Below, piece by piece: positions 10,529 through 21,700 of a stretch of DNA of 64,000 nucleotides. Both the position numbers and the translations under genes were made by a program. Numbering within the stretch: the stretch's first letter is position 1; each line of letters opens with the position of its first letter. The notes below the pieces were generated by a model, which ran no database searches, was not told the DNA's origin, and worked only from the letters and a program-made list of their open reading frames with translations. Source of the stretch: Planoprotostelium fungivorum (lineage: Eukaryota; Evosea; Variosea; Cavosteliida; Cavosteliaceae); the NCBI GenBank assembly GCA_003024175.1, contig MDYQ01000029.1, positions 1-64,000 on the forward strand, written 5' to 3'.

Positions 10529-10930
10529 CATGCCGTGAAATGGGCCATTTTTGTAAACAATCCACAACAAACATGATTGCGTCACGCAATCAGCCACAAT
10601 GAAATCCATTGTGATAGATGTCCATTGTGGGCTTGGAACAGGAAGTGGGTTTAGGCTGCTTGCTTTTATCCTTCGGCATATGAAAAGTCGACCTACAAGC
10701 AAAGACCAGTTTTCTCAGCTCGAGCTGAAGACTAGGAAAATGCAGGATTGTATCAACAACATACAGAAGCAACTGAAGAATGCCGGCATCAGGGACAAAT
10801 TGTGATGAATCAGTATGGACAAGGAACCAAAGGATCACAAACCCGAAACAGAGTTCAAAGGTATCGTAATTTTGTAGCCTTAACAGGTTCGAATCAGTAT
10901 CTGAATATAACCTGAACCTAAACCTGAACA
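10440..10930 (-). mobile_element. Ty3/gypsy retrotransposon fossil, integrase region
   Basis: A short piece of a Ty3/gypsy-type LTR retrotransposon on the minus strand. The end of the zinc-binding region and the start of the integrase core are recognisable from the phrase PLPVPSPQWTSITMDF, a hallmark of gypsy/chromovirus integrases. It is a broken fragment with several breaks; no LTRs, gag or reverse transcriptase were found next to it. It looks old. Confidence 0.65.
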
Positions 10931-11719
10931 AAAATCATACATATTTGTAGTATATCTCCATCCTATTATCACTCTTACTGTATCATCATACCACTGAACA
11001 CAGCTCGCAATCTCGGTACAGCTCCACAATGCTGCTTGGGCATTTCTACTTCATCTAAAATATAATATTGGTATGCATTTTCTCATCAGATCTATAAACA
11101 TGCTGCCCACAATCTCACAATATATTCAGACAGCTTCAATAGCATGCTTTTCTGTACTTCAAAAAGAGAAAACCTTACAAACATAAAAGAATGGCAATAC
11201 AAAGATAGACATAACAAGCAATTGAGAGACGAGAGGCAGAAGGTCTCACAACAAAGTCTTGCATGTTAGATCACATGCCAACAATAATTGACAACATGAT
11301 TACAAAGAAGAAAACAGAACAATCAAAAATTTGGAAGAGATATAAAGAAACAGAGAAGGGCAACAAAGAAGCTGATACACCAGCAAGCTGTTCATATATC
11401 AGAGAGAATGTAACATCAACACCAGACTATATATTCAAAACAGGAGGTAAATTAATTGCCAATCTTTTGTTCTAATTTATTTACACACACAAAAAGAAAA
11501 AAAGAAAGAGAGATGGACAAATATGCAGATTACGGTCAAACTAACTCATTGACTGAATGCAACAATTTGGGGATTTGAACAAATATCCATTTTTCTACTT
11601 TTGCAGTTATATGTCAACATTTCAGCTGTATACTCATGATGACAAAAATAAGTCTCAAATTCCATTAATTCCTTCAAGAGTACAATGTAGTGTCAATCTT
11701 CTCTGCATCATGACTTTGA

Positions 11720-12905
11720 ATCTCAGATTTCTTTGTCAGCCTCACACCCATCATCAATATATGACTGTTGAAAATGAGATGATAAACTGGGGTAGCTAAT
11801 TTGACATATGAGCTGTCCTGACAGGTGTTGGCCTTTCATCAGGAAAGTATCTCCACTATCTTGACTACTTTCATGTGAAGAAGGAGCTGAGTGATCAGAC
11901 AAAGTGAACAAACCTCACTCACTGCACAATATGCAAAAAACCATCGATTTTTGTTGTCTTTGCCAGAGTTGTCGACTTGAAACTGTATCTTGTGTCCTCG
12001 GTGCTTGTGAATATGTAACTGCCCCATCAGATGATTGTGGGATACTCAGTGTCAAAGAGCTATCATGGGAATATGCATGTGTGATGTAGTGCAACTCTTT
12101 TGTGTTGGTACCATGATTTATCAATCCACAGATCATCTGTTGTTATATAACAGTCAATATAAGATGTACTGAAACTGATATAATATCAAAAGTCATATGC
12201 CAACGTCAACATATGATCAAGATGTATGTGCCGACGTCAGCATATGGTATGTCTGCTCACAACTTCAGGTTTGTCTTGATGGCATCAAACTCCTTTGGAT
12301 TGGGGTGTCGATGCAAACACGGCTGAGAACTGGCAAAATCTACAGCAATGCACCATACTTCAGTAGGATGAAGTGATGAATACAGGGCTCGATTGGCATA
12401 CAATGTGCGAAGAAGCTGCAAATATATCAGATTTTATTCTATTCAGATTCTCACCACCTGCATCTTGAGATGTTCCTGATATTCTATTCGGAATGCAGCA
12501 TAGTCTGCAGGCAGTAGGGCTATAGATGACAGCATATGAAATGAGACTGCCATCACCTTTTGTTTCTGGAGAGATCCATCGCACACACAAATCACATTTG
12601 GCCTAAAATGTGTCTTTTGCTTTGTGTAGATGAGGGAAATCCTTCTTCAGAATTTTGCAAAACATATCATACTTGTAGGGGGTGGGTCCAGCAGCCATCT
12701 GGGAGAGGTCATAAGCATATGTTTCGTGCAGAATTGTCTTGGTTATTCCTGGTGGCAAGTAGTATTCTCCATCCAATGGTGAATGATTGCACAGGTTACT
12801 AATATCAGACCATTGAGAGAAAACAAGAATATACAAACCTAATAGCTCAAAAAACGAGCACCTTTTTTTGCAACTACTTGCTGTCTCCTTTTGATTTTCT
12901 AACAA
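11720..12905 (-). mobile_element. DDE-type DNA transposon remnant ('DNxGxxKN' transposase family)
   Basis: Minus-strand coding pieces read in order. First comes PLDGEYYLPPGITKTILHET and YKYDMFCKILKKDF, then VMAVSFHMLSSIALLPADYA, EYQEHLKMQ, and after a 40-base intron-like gap LLRTLYANRALYSSLHP. VWCIAVDFASSQPCLH follows (first Asp, 12332-12343), then QICGLINHGTNTKELHY, and IQFQVDNSGKDNKNRWFFAY (11941-11990; second Asp). The pair '(F/V)DFA..' then 'GL.N.G....' then 'DN-GQNKN' is the signature of a widespread eukaryotic transposase-like DDE domain (from memory Pfam DUF7869-like). Open frames between motifs do not all join, no GHT motif or third acidic residue was found downstream, and no terminal inverted repeats were seen. 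It is likely a truncated copy. It could instead be a domesticated gene with introns. Confidence 0.55.
12194..12247. repeat. Pair of 22-base direct repeats, each near-palindromic
   Basis: CATATGCCAACGTCAACATATG (about 12195-12216) is followed by a copy reading ATGTGCCGACGTCAGCATATG (about 12226-12246). Each is bounded by CATATG-like ends and holds a GACGTC/AACGTC core like a CRE half site. It sits just past the end of the reading that carries the first transposase Asp, so it may be an internal or terminal repeat of that element. Confidence 0.55.
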
Positions 12906-14819
12906 TCTTACATTTCACAATGCCAAATTCTATCAAAATTGATACATGTCATATTGTTTTGCAAAATCATATCTGATAATCAGGTAATGGAACGAAATCG
13001 AAAGATCTTTGCTAATACATCAGAGCCAATTGACAGATACAACAGACCGCGCATGTGCGGTCCTCATATAAGAAAAGTTTATGTAAAATCAAAAAAAAAA
13101 TCAAAAAAAAATCACAGAAATCCCAAATTATTACTCACTGCGCGTGCGCGGACAGCTCAATTCTTGGCATATTTTACTGTATTTTGAATTAGTAGTACCC
13201 AACACCTGGCTGAGAGACAAACATTTCTAAAAATAACATACATAGTTTGTCATATCCTTCTAAATGCATTTTGCTTCACCATTTCTGCATAAGAAATCAA
13301 CAAGGTCGTAAAACTTCTTTAATTACAGCCACTTTGGCATTTGCAGATTCCTACGCATTCTTGTTTTTTCTCAATGGTCCGATTAAGGTTACTGCAAATG
13401 CGAAGTAATTCATGATTTGACACACTTCCATTTCGGGCATTGATTGGAAAATCTTGCAGAGAATTTGACAAATGCAATGGTTGCTGAAAATCTCAACATT
13501 CAAATGGATGTGATTCTCGAAATGGTTCTGCTCATTTATTTGCCAAATGTGTTGGTCTCTTGACTCTCTTCTCTTACTTCTCTCCTCACCTTTCCTTCTC
13601 TGTCCCAATAGCATCACCTTCTGTCTTTGATCTGTCACTGGGACTGTATCGCTTTGTAATGTTCAGGTTCAGCAGGTTTCAGGTTTTGGTTTTATTCAGA
13701 TATCAGTTTGACCCTGTTAGGGGCTACTAAGCCATTGCTGGCCAACTGATAACTTTGGACTTCTGCAATCCAGTGGGGAGACCCGAAAGAAAGTAGCGAA
13801 AGAGATATATGTGAATCGAGGTACTGCAAGGGGATATGACAATCCTTCTGGACATCTGTGCACAGGTAGATAGCAGCAAGCTTGGGTGGTGTAGTGTTCC
13901 TGAGTCCATTGGGGGTGGGGAGTGTCATGACCCCTTAGTTGTTGAAATTGATTGTTATCTATATGTTTGATATTTTTGGTGTAGAAAATATGGCCAAGTA
14001 TGAGTATTTTCTCAATGATACATGCAAAAGATTACAAAAACAACAGTCACCCTCTACCGAAAGGTTCTTGCAGCTTGTTACCTCATCTAGCCATTCTTTG
14101 TGTTGATTTATTAAGATCTGCATTACAGTCTCATGGTCTACCTGCCGAGAAGGAGACAAATTGGCCTCTGGGAGTTGACATGTGGTGTTCCTCTGGGCTC
14201 TCTTGTGATGCCCTCTTCTCTCTCTTCTCGTACTCTCTGTAGTAGAAGAGTTTATCTTCTCCTCTCTGTCTGGCACTGCTCCAATTCATTGAAATCAATG
14301 TCTCCAGTCTCTGGATGGTGTGTCTCTCGGCCCAGATGATGTTTGTTGAGGTCATCTGTTGTTGGGGTATTGTCACATTTCTTGCAGTAGAGAGGAGTAT
14401 CGCTTTGTAATGTATTGGAACAGAAGTCTATCAAACCACAGAACAGTCATCGATTGATGGAAGAGATAAATCAAAAAAATACATTGATTTAGAGTGATTT
14501 TCTTTGGGAGGGCTCTTGTCATTTTTTGAGGTGTTTTCGATAATATAGTCTCTGTTACAATTCGTTGAGTGAGGTTTGCATAGGGCATCTGTTTCTTTGG
14601 AGACGATTCTGGGTAGATCTGATCTCATGGAATCGACTCCATGGTTGTTGTTTCTGCATTCACTCAGTGGCTCTTTCTGTTCTCATCTTTTGTTTATGGT
14701 TCCTCTCTCGTCTACTAGAAAACAGTTGTTCACTGTGTTGTGTGGTGTCAGAGGACCTCTCCAAAGTCTGTGTTCAGTTTCACATCAATTATTACTTTTA
14801 CGGGTTTGTTTGAAGCGTT

Positions 14820-14925
14820 GGTGAGGTAATGCGTGAGTAGATTGGATCTATTCGTGAGGCCGTAGGGTATTTCGTGATACTGCGTGATCAGTTCGTGAAT
14901 TCTTGTGTAGGTAGTGTGTGATTCT
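14820..14925. repeat. Degenerate CGTGA-spaced repeats
   Basis: Within about 100 bases the pentamer CGTGA recurs about five times, as GCGTGAG, TTCGTGAGG, TTCGTGATA, TGCGTGATC and TTCGTGAAT. Spacing is irregular (about 10-25 bases). It looks like a worn satellite or a cluster of binding sites inside the A+T-rich island; no function is claimed. Confidence 0.4.
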
Positions 14926-15312
14926 GCAAATGATATCAGGGCGCATGACAGATCGATTCAAGAATAGGAGTCTGGCTATTCAGTTGCAAGCAACAGATTC
15001 ACCAGAGAAAACCGTCCATCACCCCACTCAACATCCAATGTTACGTCCTTTGTCAGCAATGATTCCGAATGTTTCAAATCAACGCCAGGAGAACATCTTT
15101 GTTGAGAACGCCTGTAAGCTCAGAGAGTCTCAACAACACACACCACTCTGAAGCCCGAGAATGAAGTGATGAAGCGCCATTTCCTATTTCGTATTCAAAA
15201 AAAGTAATTTTTTCGAACTTTAAAGATCAACCAATCCAATGAAATCTCCGCCTCGAAACATACGCAAGAAGGTGGACCACTTCACCGCAAGCAACAAAAA
15301 TCAAACGCAAGC

Positions 15313-18300
15313 ATGACGACTGAATCTGCCGCAAGGCAACAAATAGACGAACAATTCGAGACCAAAAATCAGGTGGATACCTCTTACCTCCCAGATGAGG
15401 AGTATCAAGGTAAACCTACTTTCTCATTTTGATTACTGATCTAGCGACGCAGATGTTCAATCTTATTGGGAGGCCAGCAATTACCTCTCCACTGCCCAGA
15501 TCTACTTGAAAGAGAATCCTCTCCTCTCTGAGCCTCTCAAGGCAGATCACATCAAGCCACGACTATTGGGTCATTTTGGAACCAGTGTTGGTCTCAACTT
15601 GGTGTACACCCATTTGAATCGAGTCATCCGCAAGAAAGACCTCGACGTCCTGTTCGTCACAGGACCAGGTCACGGTGGCCCAGCGAACGTAGCTCAAACT
15701 TACATGGAGGGCACCTATTCTGAGGTGACGAAATAGGCCAGAAGAAGAGAATTGAGAAAGGGATAGGTATACCCCAAGATCACTCAGAATTCTGCTGGTC
15801 TGAAGGCTCTCTTCCGACAATTCTCCACTCCTGGGGGTATACCTTCTCACGCTTCCGCCAATACACCAGGCTCAATCAATGAAGGTGGTGAGCTGGGATA
15901 CTGCCTGGTTCATGCATTCGGTGAGTTGCGTTTCCGTAACGATCGCTGACCCAGACTAGGAGCTGTGTTCGACAATCCCAATCTCATAGCAGCCACTGTG
16001 GTCGGTGACGGAGAGGCTGAGACGGGTGACAGACGACTGAGAGGGCTGTGATTGACTGTGATAGGTCCCTTGGAGGGATCATGGAAATGTGTCAATTTCC
16101 TCAATCCAATCCGCGACGGAGGTGAGAAGGAAGGTAGCCACGTCTGACAGCAGTAGCGGTGCTTCCCATACTCCACTTGAATGGTTACAAGATCTCTGGA
16201 CCTACAGTGTACGCCAGGTACTCTGACGAGAGATTGAGCTCACTCTTCAGAGGACACGGTTATGACGTGAGATCCTCTCACATCCATCACTGAGGGAGAT
16301 AGGTGCACATCGTCGCCGGTGACGACCCGAAGATGATTCACAATCTATTGGCCAAAACTCTCGATATCATCTTTGATCGCATCCGTGAGATTCAGAAGAA
16401 GGCGAGAGAGAGCAAGACAGTGGAAGACATTCTTTGGCCCATGATTGTCCTCCGCACACCCAAAGGTTGGACCGGGCCTGTAGTGGTGGATGGAAAGCAG
16501 GTCCAAGGAACTTTCCGTTCCCATCAGGTCAGACTTCACCTGACATTTCTGTGTTAACTTCATCTAGGTGCCTCTCACCGAGGTTCGAAACTCTGAGGAA
16601 CACTTGAGGCTGCTGGAGTCCTGGTTAAAGTCCTACCACCCTGATCAGCACTTCACGAGCGAGGGTGACTTGAAGCAACGATTGAAGGAGTTTGCCCCCA
16701 AAGGAGAGCGAAGAATGGGAGCTAAGGGAAACACGGGAGTGATCACTCCTCTGCAGGTTGGCTCACATCATCTCTCGTCATTGATGGCATATAGATCCCA
16801 GACTTCAAGAGATACGCCTACGAAGTCAAAGCCCCTGGTTCTGAGCTGAAGCCTTCTACAGTCAAGCTCGGCGAGTTGATGAGAGACATCTACGCGGAGA
16901 ATCCTACCAATTTCAGACTCTTCTGCCCCGATGAGACGAACAGCAACAAATTGGGAGCTGTCTTTGACACACAGGACCGCTGCCTTGTCTCCAAAATATT
17001 GGAAAACGATGAAAAGGTTGGTCTGCACAGGATAAACTGCTGATGATCACTCATAGGTGAGCCCCAATGGAAGAGTGATGGAGGTTTTATCGGAGCACTT
17101 GTGCCATGGATGGTTGGAGGGCTACAATTTGACCGGAAGACACGGTTTATTCGCTACTTACGAAGCGTTTGCTTTGATTGTTGGAAGCATGGCTGCTCAA
17201 CACGCTAAATGGCTCGAGGTGTGCATCAAGTGAGTCATGTCTTGAGCATGTTCCATTTTCACCATGATGATGTGATTTCAGAGAGCTACCGTGGAGGAAA
17301 CCCATACCCTCATTCAACATCCTCTTAACATCTACGTGTTGGAGAAACGACCACAACGGATTCAGCCATCAAGGACCAGGTTTAATGGATGTCATTCTGA
17401 ACAAGAAGGTGAATTCCATCAAGTTGCTATCTTCTCATCCTGCCATAGTCCTCTGTCGCCAGAATCTACTTACCCCCTGACGCCAACTGCCTGTTGTCCG
17501 TTGCTGATCATTGTTTCCGCTCCACAAACTACATCAACACGATCATCATCGACAAACAACCCCAGTTGCAGTATTTGAATATGGAAGATGCCATCGCGCA
17601 CTGTGCTGCCGGTGAATTTCTCTGCACAGTAGATAATAATCCCACGAAGGTGCTGGCATTTGGGAATGGGCCAATAGCAAGGGACTGAATGGAAAGCCTG
17701 ACATTGTCATGGCCTCTGCTGGTGATATCCCCACACAAGAACTGCTTGCAGCTGTTGATTGGTTACACAAGAATGCTCCTGAATTGAAACTTCAGGTGAG
17801 ACAACCTGTGCCTGTGATGTACGAGTAATATCCGTAGGTTGTCAACGTAGTGGATCTGATGTCCCTCTACCACCCAGATCAACACCCCCATGGTATGAGA
17901 GACGAGAGGTTCAATCAACTCTTCTTCGACGATGTTGAGGTGGGGTCACATGATGAGTCATCACTCACCAGCACAGGTAGTCTTCGCATTTCATGGCTAC
18001 ACATCTGCAGTTCATCACATCATCCATGGTAGAAATCAACCTCAACGATTTCATGTGAGAGGATATCAAGAGAATGGAACCACTACCACCCCTTTCATGA
18101 TGACCATTCTGAATGAGATCTCTCGTTTTCATCTAGCTCAGTTGGCAATCAAGAAGACAAAGTCCAATGTGAGATATAAAATGAAAAACATCATAATTGA
18201 TTGACGATATCAAGGTCTCTGGCAAGGAAGCCCTGCTATCGAAGTTGCAGTCCATGATCACAGATAGTATCAATTATGCATATCAACACTTTGAAGATAG

Positions 18301-18340
18301 CAACGAGATATCCAGATGGAAATGGCAGTCCTCTATCTAA
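15313..18340 (+). CDS. Xylulose-5-phosphate/fructose-6-phosphate phosphoketolase
   Basis: This thiamine-diphosphate enzyme splits xylulose-5-P (or fructose-6-P) with phosphate to acetyl-phosphate and a shorter sugar phosphate in the cytosol. About 800 residues are coded in over ten exons. Start Met 15313 gives [10 protein letters not shown]. Landmarks in order: [198 protein letters not shown] and [16 protein letters not shown]. All cofactor and phosphate-binding signatures are present, so it should be active. It ends at the TAA at 18338-18340. The family is bacterial and fungal and patchy in protists, so transfer is plausible, although it now carries host-type introns. Confidence 0.95.
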
Positions 18341-18668
18341 GCGGACTGTATACATCTACACGATAGCAGTCCCCTCTCCGTTCCATCGTTATGCGTTACT
18401 CAATCTCCGAGCTCGATCTCGTTCGCTTTCAGCTTCGCCATTTCATCTAATCTCTTGCTTCTTTGTCGAAAAAAAGCAGTCGTACGCCTGCTTCTGCTAG
18501 CTTCATCGAGACATCGTAGCTTTCTCCAGAGGTTCTGCAGGATCCGTAAGTTATCGTGTCTTGAAGATATTTCCGCGTTGAATGCACAAAGCGCGTTCAG
18601 AATTTATTGTTTGAGGTGGGTTGTAGAGAAATGCACTACAACACCTGACGTCCGAAAAAGAGTGCTTG

Positions 18669-18690
18669 TTTCCCGCCAAAATTCCCGCGC
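18669..18690 (+). promoter_or_regulatory. Paired E2F/DP-like sites upstream of PDS5
   Basis: TTTCCCGCC (18669-18677) and ATTCCCGCGC (18681-18690) match the E2F consensus TTTSSCGC and lie about 40-60 bases before the PDS5 ATG. E2F sites drive S-phase genes in animals, plants and amoebae, and PDS5 acts in cohesion, so cell-cycle control is a reasonable inference. Confidence 0.55.
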
Positions 18691-18729
18691 CCTTCGGCAC
18701 CATCGTTCAAAAACAACAGACAACCATCG

Positions 18730-21700
18730 ATGTCGCAGAAGGAAAAAGTGAAGGAGAAGGAAGAGACACTCCTAAAACCTAATTTTCTTTCTCCCAATGT
18801 CTCTAAAGAAGACTTGGTCCAAAAATTGATGGTGAGATCAGATCGATGGCTTCGACTCAAGATATTGCAGAAATTGTCTGGATATTTGAAGACAGTAGAT
18901 CAAGAGACTCCCGAGAAACAGAAATTAGAAGGATGTGCTGCATCTCTCATCCAAAACTTCCTCGTCCAACACAAAGACAAGGATGTTCGTCTCCTCACAG
19001 CAGATTGCCTGGCAAGCATCATTCACATATATGCACCAGAGCCACCATACAACGATGACCAGTTGAAGGTTGGTTCATGTGATGGACTCGTCTGATTTCT
19101 TGTCACTAGGAAATGTTCAAATTATTCGCCAAACAATTAGAGGCCTTAGAAGATACAGAGTCGAAATTATGGAACAGGACTTACACTCTATTGGAAAAGC
19201 TCGCTATCGTCAAAGCGTACGCTTTGGCCTGTGTGATCGATGACGAGGCCATTATTCTCACAGAGGTCATTCAACTGTTCTTTCGTATCATAAGGTGACC
19301 CGGAGGATCACTTTGGTTGTGACTACCTACAGCGCAAAACACAACAACGCTGTGAAGACACACATGGTGGACATCATCACCACCATCATCGAGGAAGCCG
19401 AAGTTCTGCCACAGCCTCTTTTGGATGCCTTGTTGATCCACCTCGTGTCTCCATACAGAGTGAATATCAATTTTGAATCACTGTATAACAGTGGATCAGA
19501 CGGAGAACCCTGTGGGACACAGACTTGCTCAAACCTGTGTGAATCGGTGTCAGCAGAAGCTACAGGGTCCCATCACCCAGCTTGTTGTTGACATCAAACG
19601 TTCCGATAGCGAGCTGAAGAAGAACGTACATGAGCTCATCTACGAACTGAACCGAATCAATTCTTCTCTCTTGAGTAGGATCGTTCCGGAGTTAGAGAGA
19701 GAAATGAAGGTGAGCGGATGGATGGCTCATTCCACAATGACACCTCACAGTCTGATGATGCTGAGACAAGATCGAAGGCCGTTCAACTCTTGGCAAAACT
19801 TTTCGCTGCACCCAAGTCAACCGCTGCCACGTCATTCAAATCACTCTATCAACAGTTCATAGCCATGTACTCCGACAAAAATCCAGATATTCGAGTGATC
19901 ATGACAGCCTTCTCGCAACACATTATCTCTGGGCACGAGGAGCTTGTCGACAGCATACTGGAGCACACAAAAAACCACATACTGGTAAGTCAATCCATTG
20001 CTCTTCCATCATGATCGAGATTGTAGGATATGGTGGTCACTGTTCGAATGAAGGCTGTAGAGGCTGTCTGCAATGCTGCCGCTGAGCACATCGATCGAGT
20101 CCCAAAGAGTCTTCTTGATACTGTGTTCGATAGACTGAGGGATAAGAAGGTAAAAGGGATAATCATTCATTGCTGACATTGAGATACTAGCCCGAAGTGA
20201 GGTCGAAGACCATGAGAGAACTATCGACTCTATATTCTACGTTGAGAGACAAAAGGTCAGAGAGCGTGCAGGATAAGATCTCGGGGATTCCAGCCTTGAT
20301 TCTCAACTGCTATAAGACGGGAGAATATGAGGATAGGTGGAGATGTTTAGAATAAGAAGAGGAATGACCAAATGGAAGGGCGAGGGTGGAGAAATACTTT
20401 GATGACATGCTTCTATCAGCGACAGCCAGAGCCAACGTCAGAAGCCAGCGATTCGTCGAGATATACAACACGCTAGGCAACAATCAATCATTCAATAGCT
20501 TGATCCGATTCCTCTCAGACAAGAGAGCGTGAGTACATGTTTCTCTTCTCCGCCTGACGAGGAGTAGATTCCAGCTGGAATTCCAAAAGTTTTTGGAGAG
20601 AAAGGAGAAGGTAGTGACAAGATAGCGAAACCTCTAACCAAGTGTGATAGGGAGAACCGATAGGACAGATGGCAGCTTCGCTGAGTATCAAATTGACGGG
20701 CCAGGCCGTAGCGGCGTACAAGGAATGCTTTACCAGCATCTACGGAATGAAGGACGAAAAGATCATCAAAAAGCTGAAGCTGATGACGGATCCTAGCACC
20801 AAGTACAAGGACATCCTCTCTGCAAAGAAGGACGTGTCCAGTAGACTCGCTAAGCACAAAGTCATCAAAAAAATCACTCGCAGATTGGCGTGCAGCATCA
20901 TCAATGACGAGAGTGTTCAAGTGATATGTCAGATGGAGACGGAGAACGATACTGAGCAACTGAATAACCTAACTCTTATGGGAGAGGTGAACATTTTTTA
21001 TTATGTCACACTCAACAGGTCCTAGATCTCAGCCCTGTATCCTTCCACTTTCGCGAATGCACTGGAACAAATTCAGTCACTCGTCACTAGCAAAAACAAG
21101 ACGGTGCTTTTTTTGTTGACCACGAACAATGATGACCGAGTATAGATCGTGGAGAAGGCGGTGCTCATCCTCTCTCACATTGGAGCAGAATACCAAACCA
21201 CAGAGACAGCAATCACGAAACAGTTCAAAACGAGCCTCTTCAACATGTGCTCCCACGGTTCGCCTCACCAATCGAAATGTGCCACAACTGCCATAAGTCG
21301 AATCTTCAAGAAGCCAGAAGTGCAACTTGCCTCTCTCTTGGAGGTGATCTCTCTCATGGACGAAGGAATAACAAATAACATGAGCACTAGACATTGAAGC
21401 AAGAACTGGATGTGAAGAACAAGCATGTAGAGAGTGTGCTGGTGTCCATTGCTACCATCGTTCGTACGGCACCCCAGATGTTCACAGAGTCCGAGCACAA
21501 GAAGGATGTCATCTCATTCCTGGTCGATCTACTCAAAACCTCAGTGGTACGCCATCTCAATCGATCCTTCTGACGATGCGCAGAGCAAGAAAAATAAGAA
21601 CGTGATCACATACAAAATTCTGGCCGTGAAGATCTTGAGGAACTATGTGCTGGGACAAAAGAAGACACCGACAGAGATGATGGCCATATTGTACAAGATC

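Larger units (their letters stand above)
10275..15200. other. A+T-rich, gene-poor island with transposon remains
   Basis: About 5 kb in which base composition shifts toward A+T, homopolymer runs are common and no host gene could be recognised. It contains a Ty3/gypsy fossil at its left end and a DDE-type DNA transposon remnant near 11.9-12.9 kb. The rest (13.0-15.2 kb) shows scattered short frames on both strands, including a minus-strand piece with a CxxC start (YCKKCDNTPTTDD, near 14370), none assignable. The house style of dense short-intron genes resumes sharply at the phosphoketolase promoter. Confidence 0.6.

Noticed and set aside
10599-10805. Plus-strand frame opposite the gypsy fossil
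   Set aside because: Antisense of the fossil integrase region, with no independent support.
12180-12260. Short spaced repeats considered as a CRISPR array
   Set aside because: Only two copies, palindromic and adjacent to a transposase fragment in a eukaryotic genome; no array structure or cas genes.
14250-14434. Zinc-finger-like CKKC...H...H piece on the minus strand
   Set aside because: Spacing does not fit a C2H2 or other standard finger and the frame is short; it may be worn transposon sequence.
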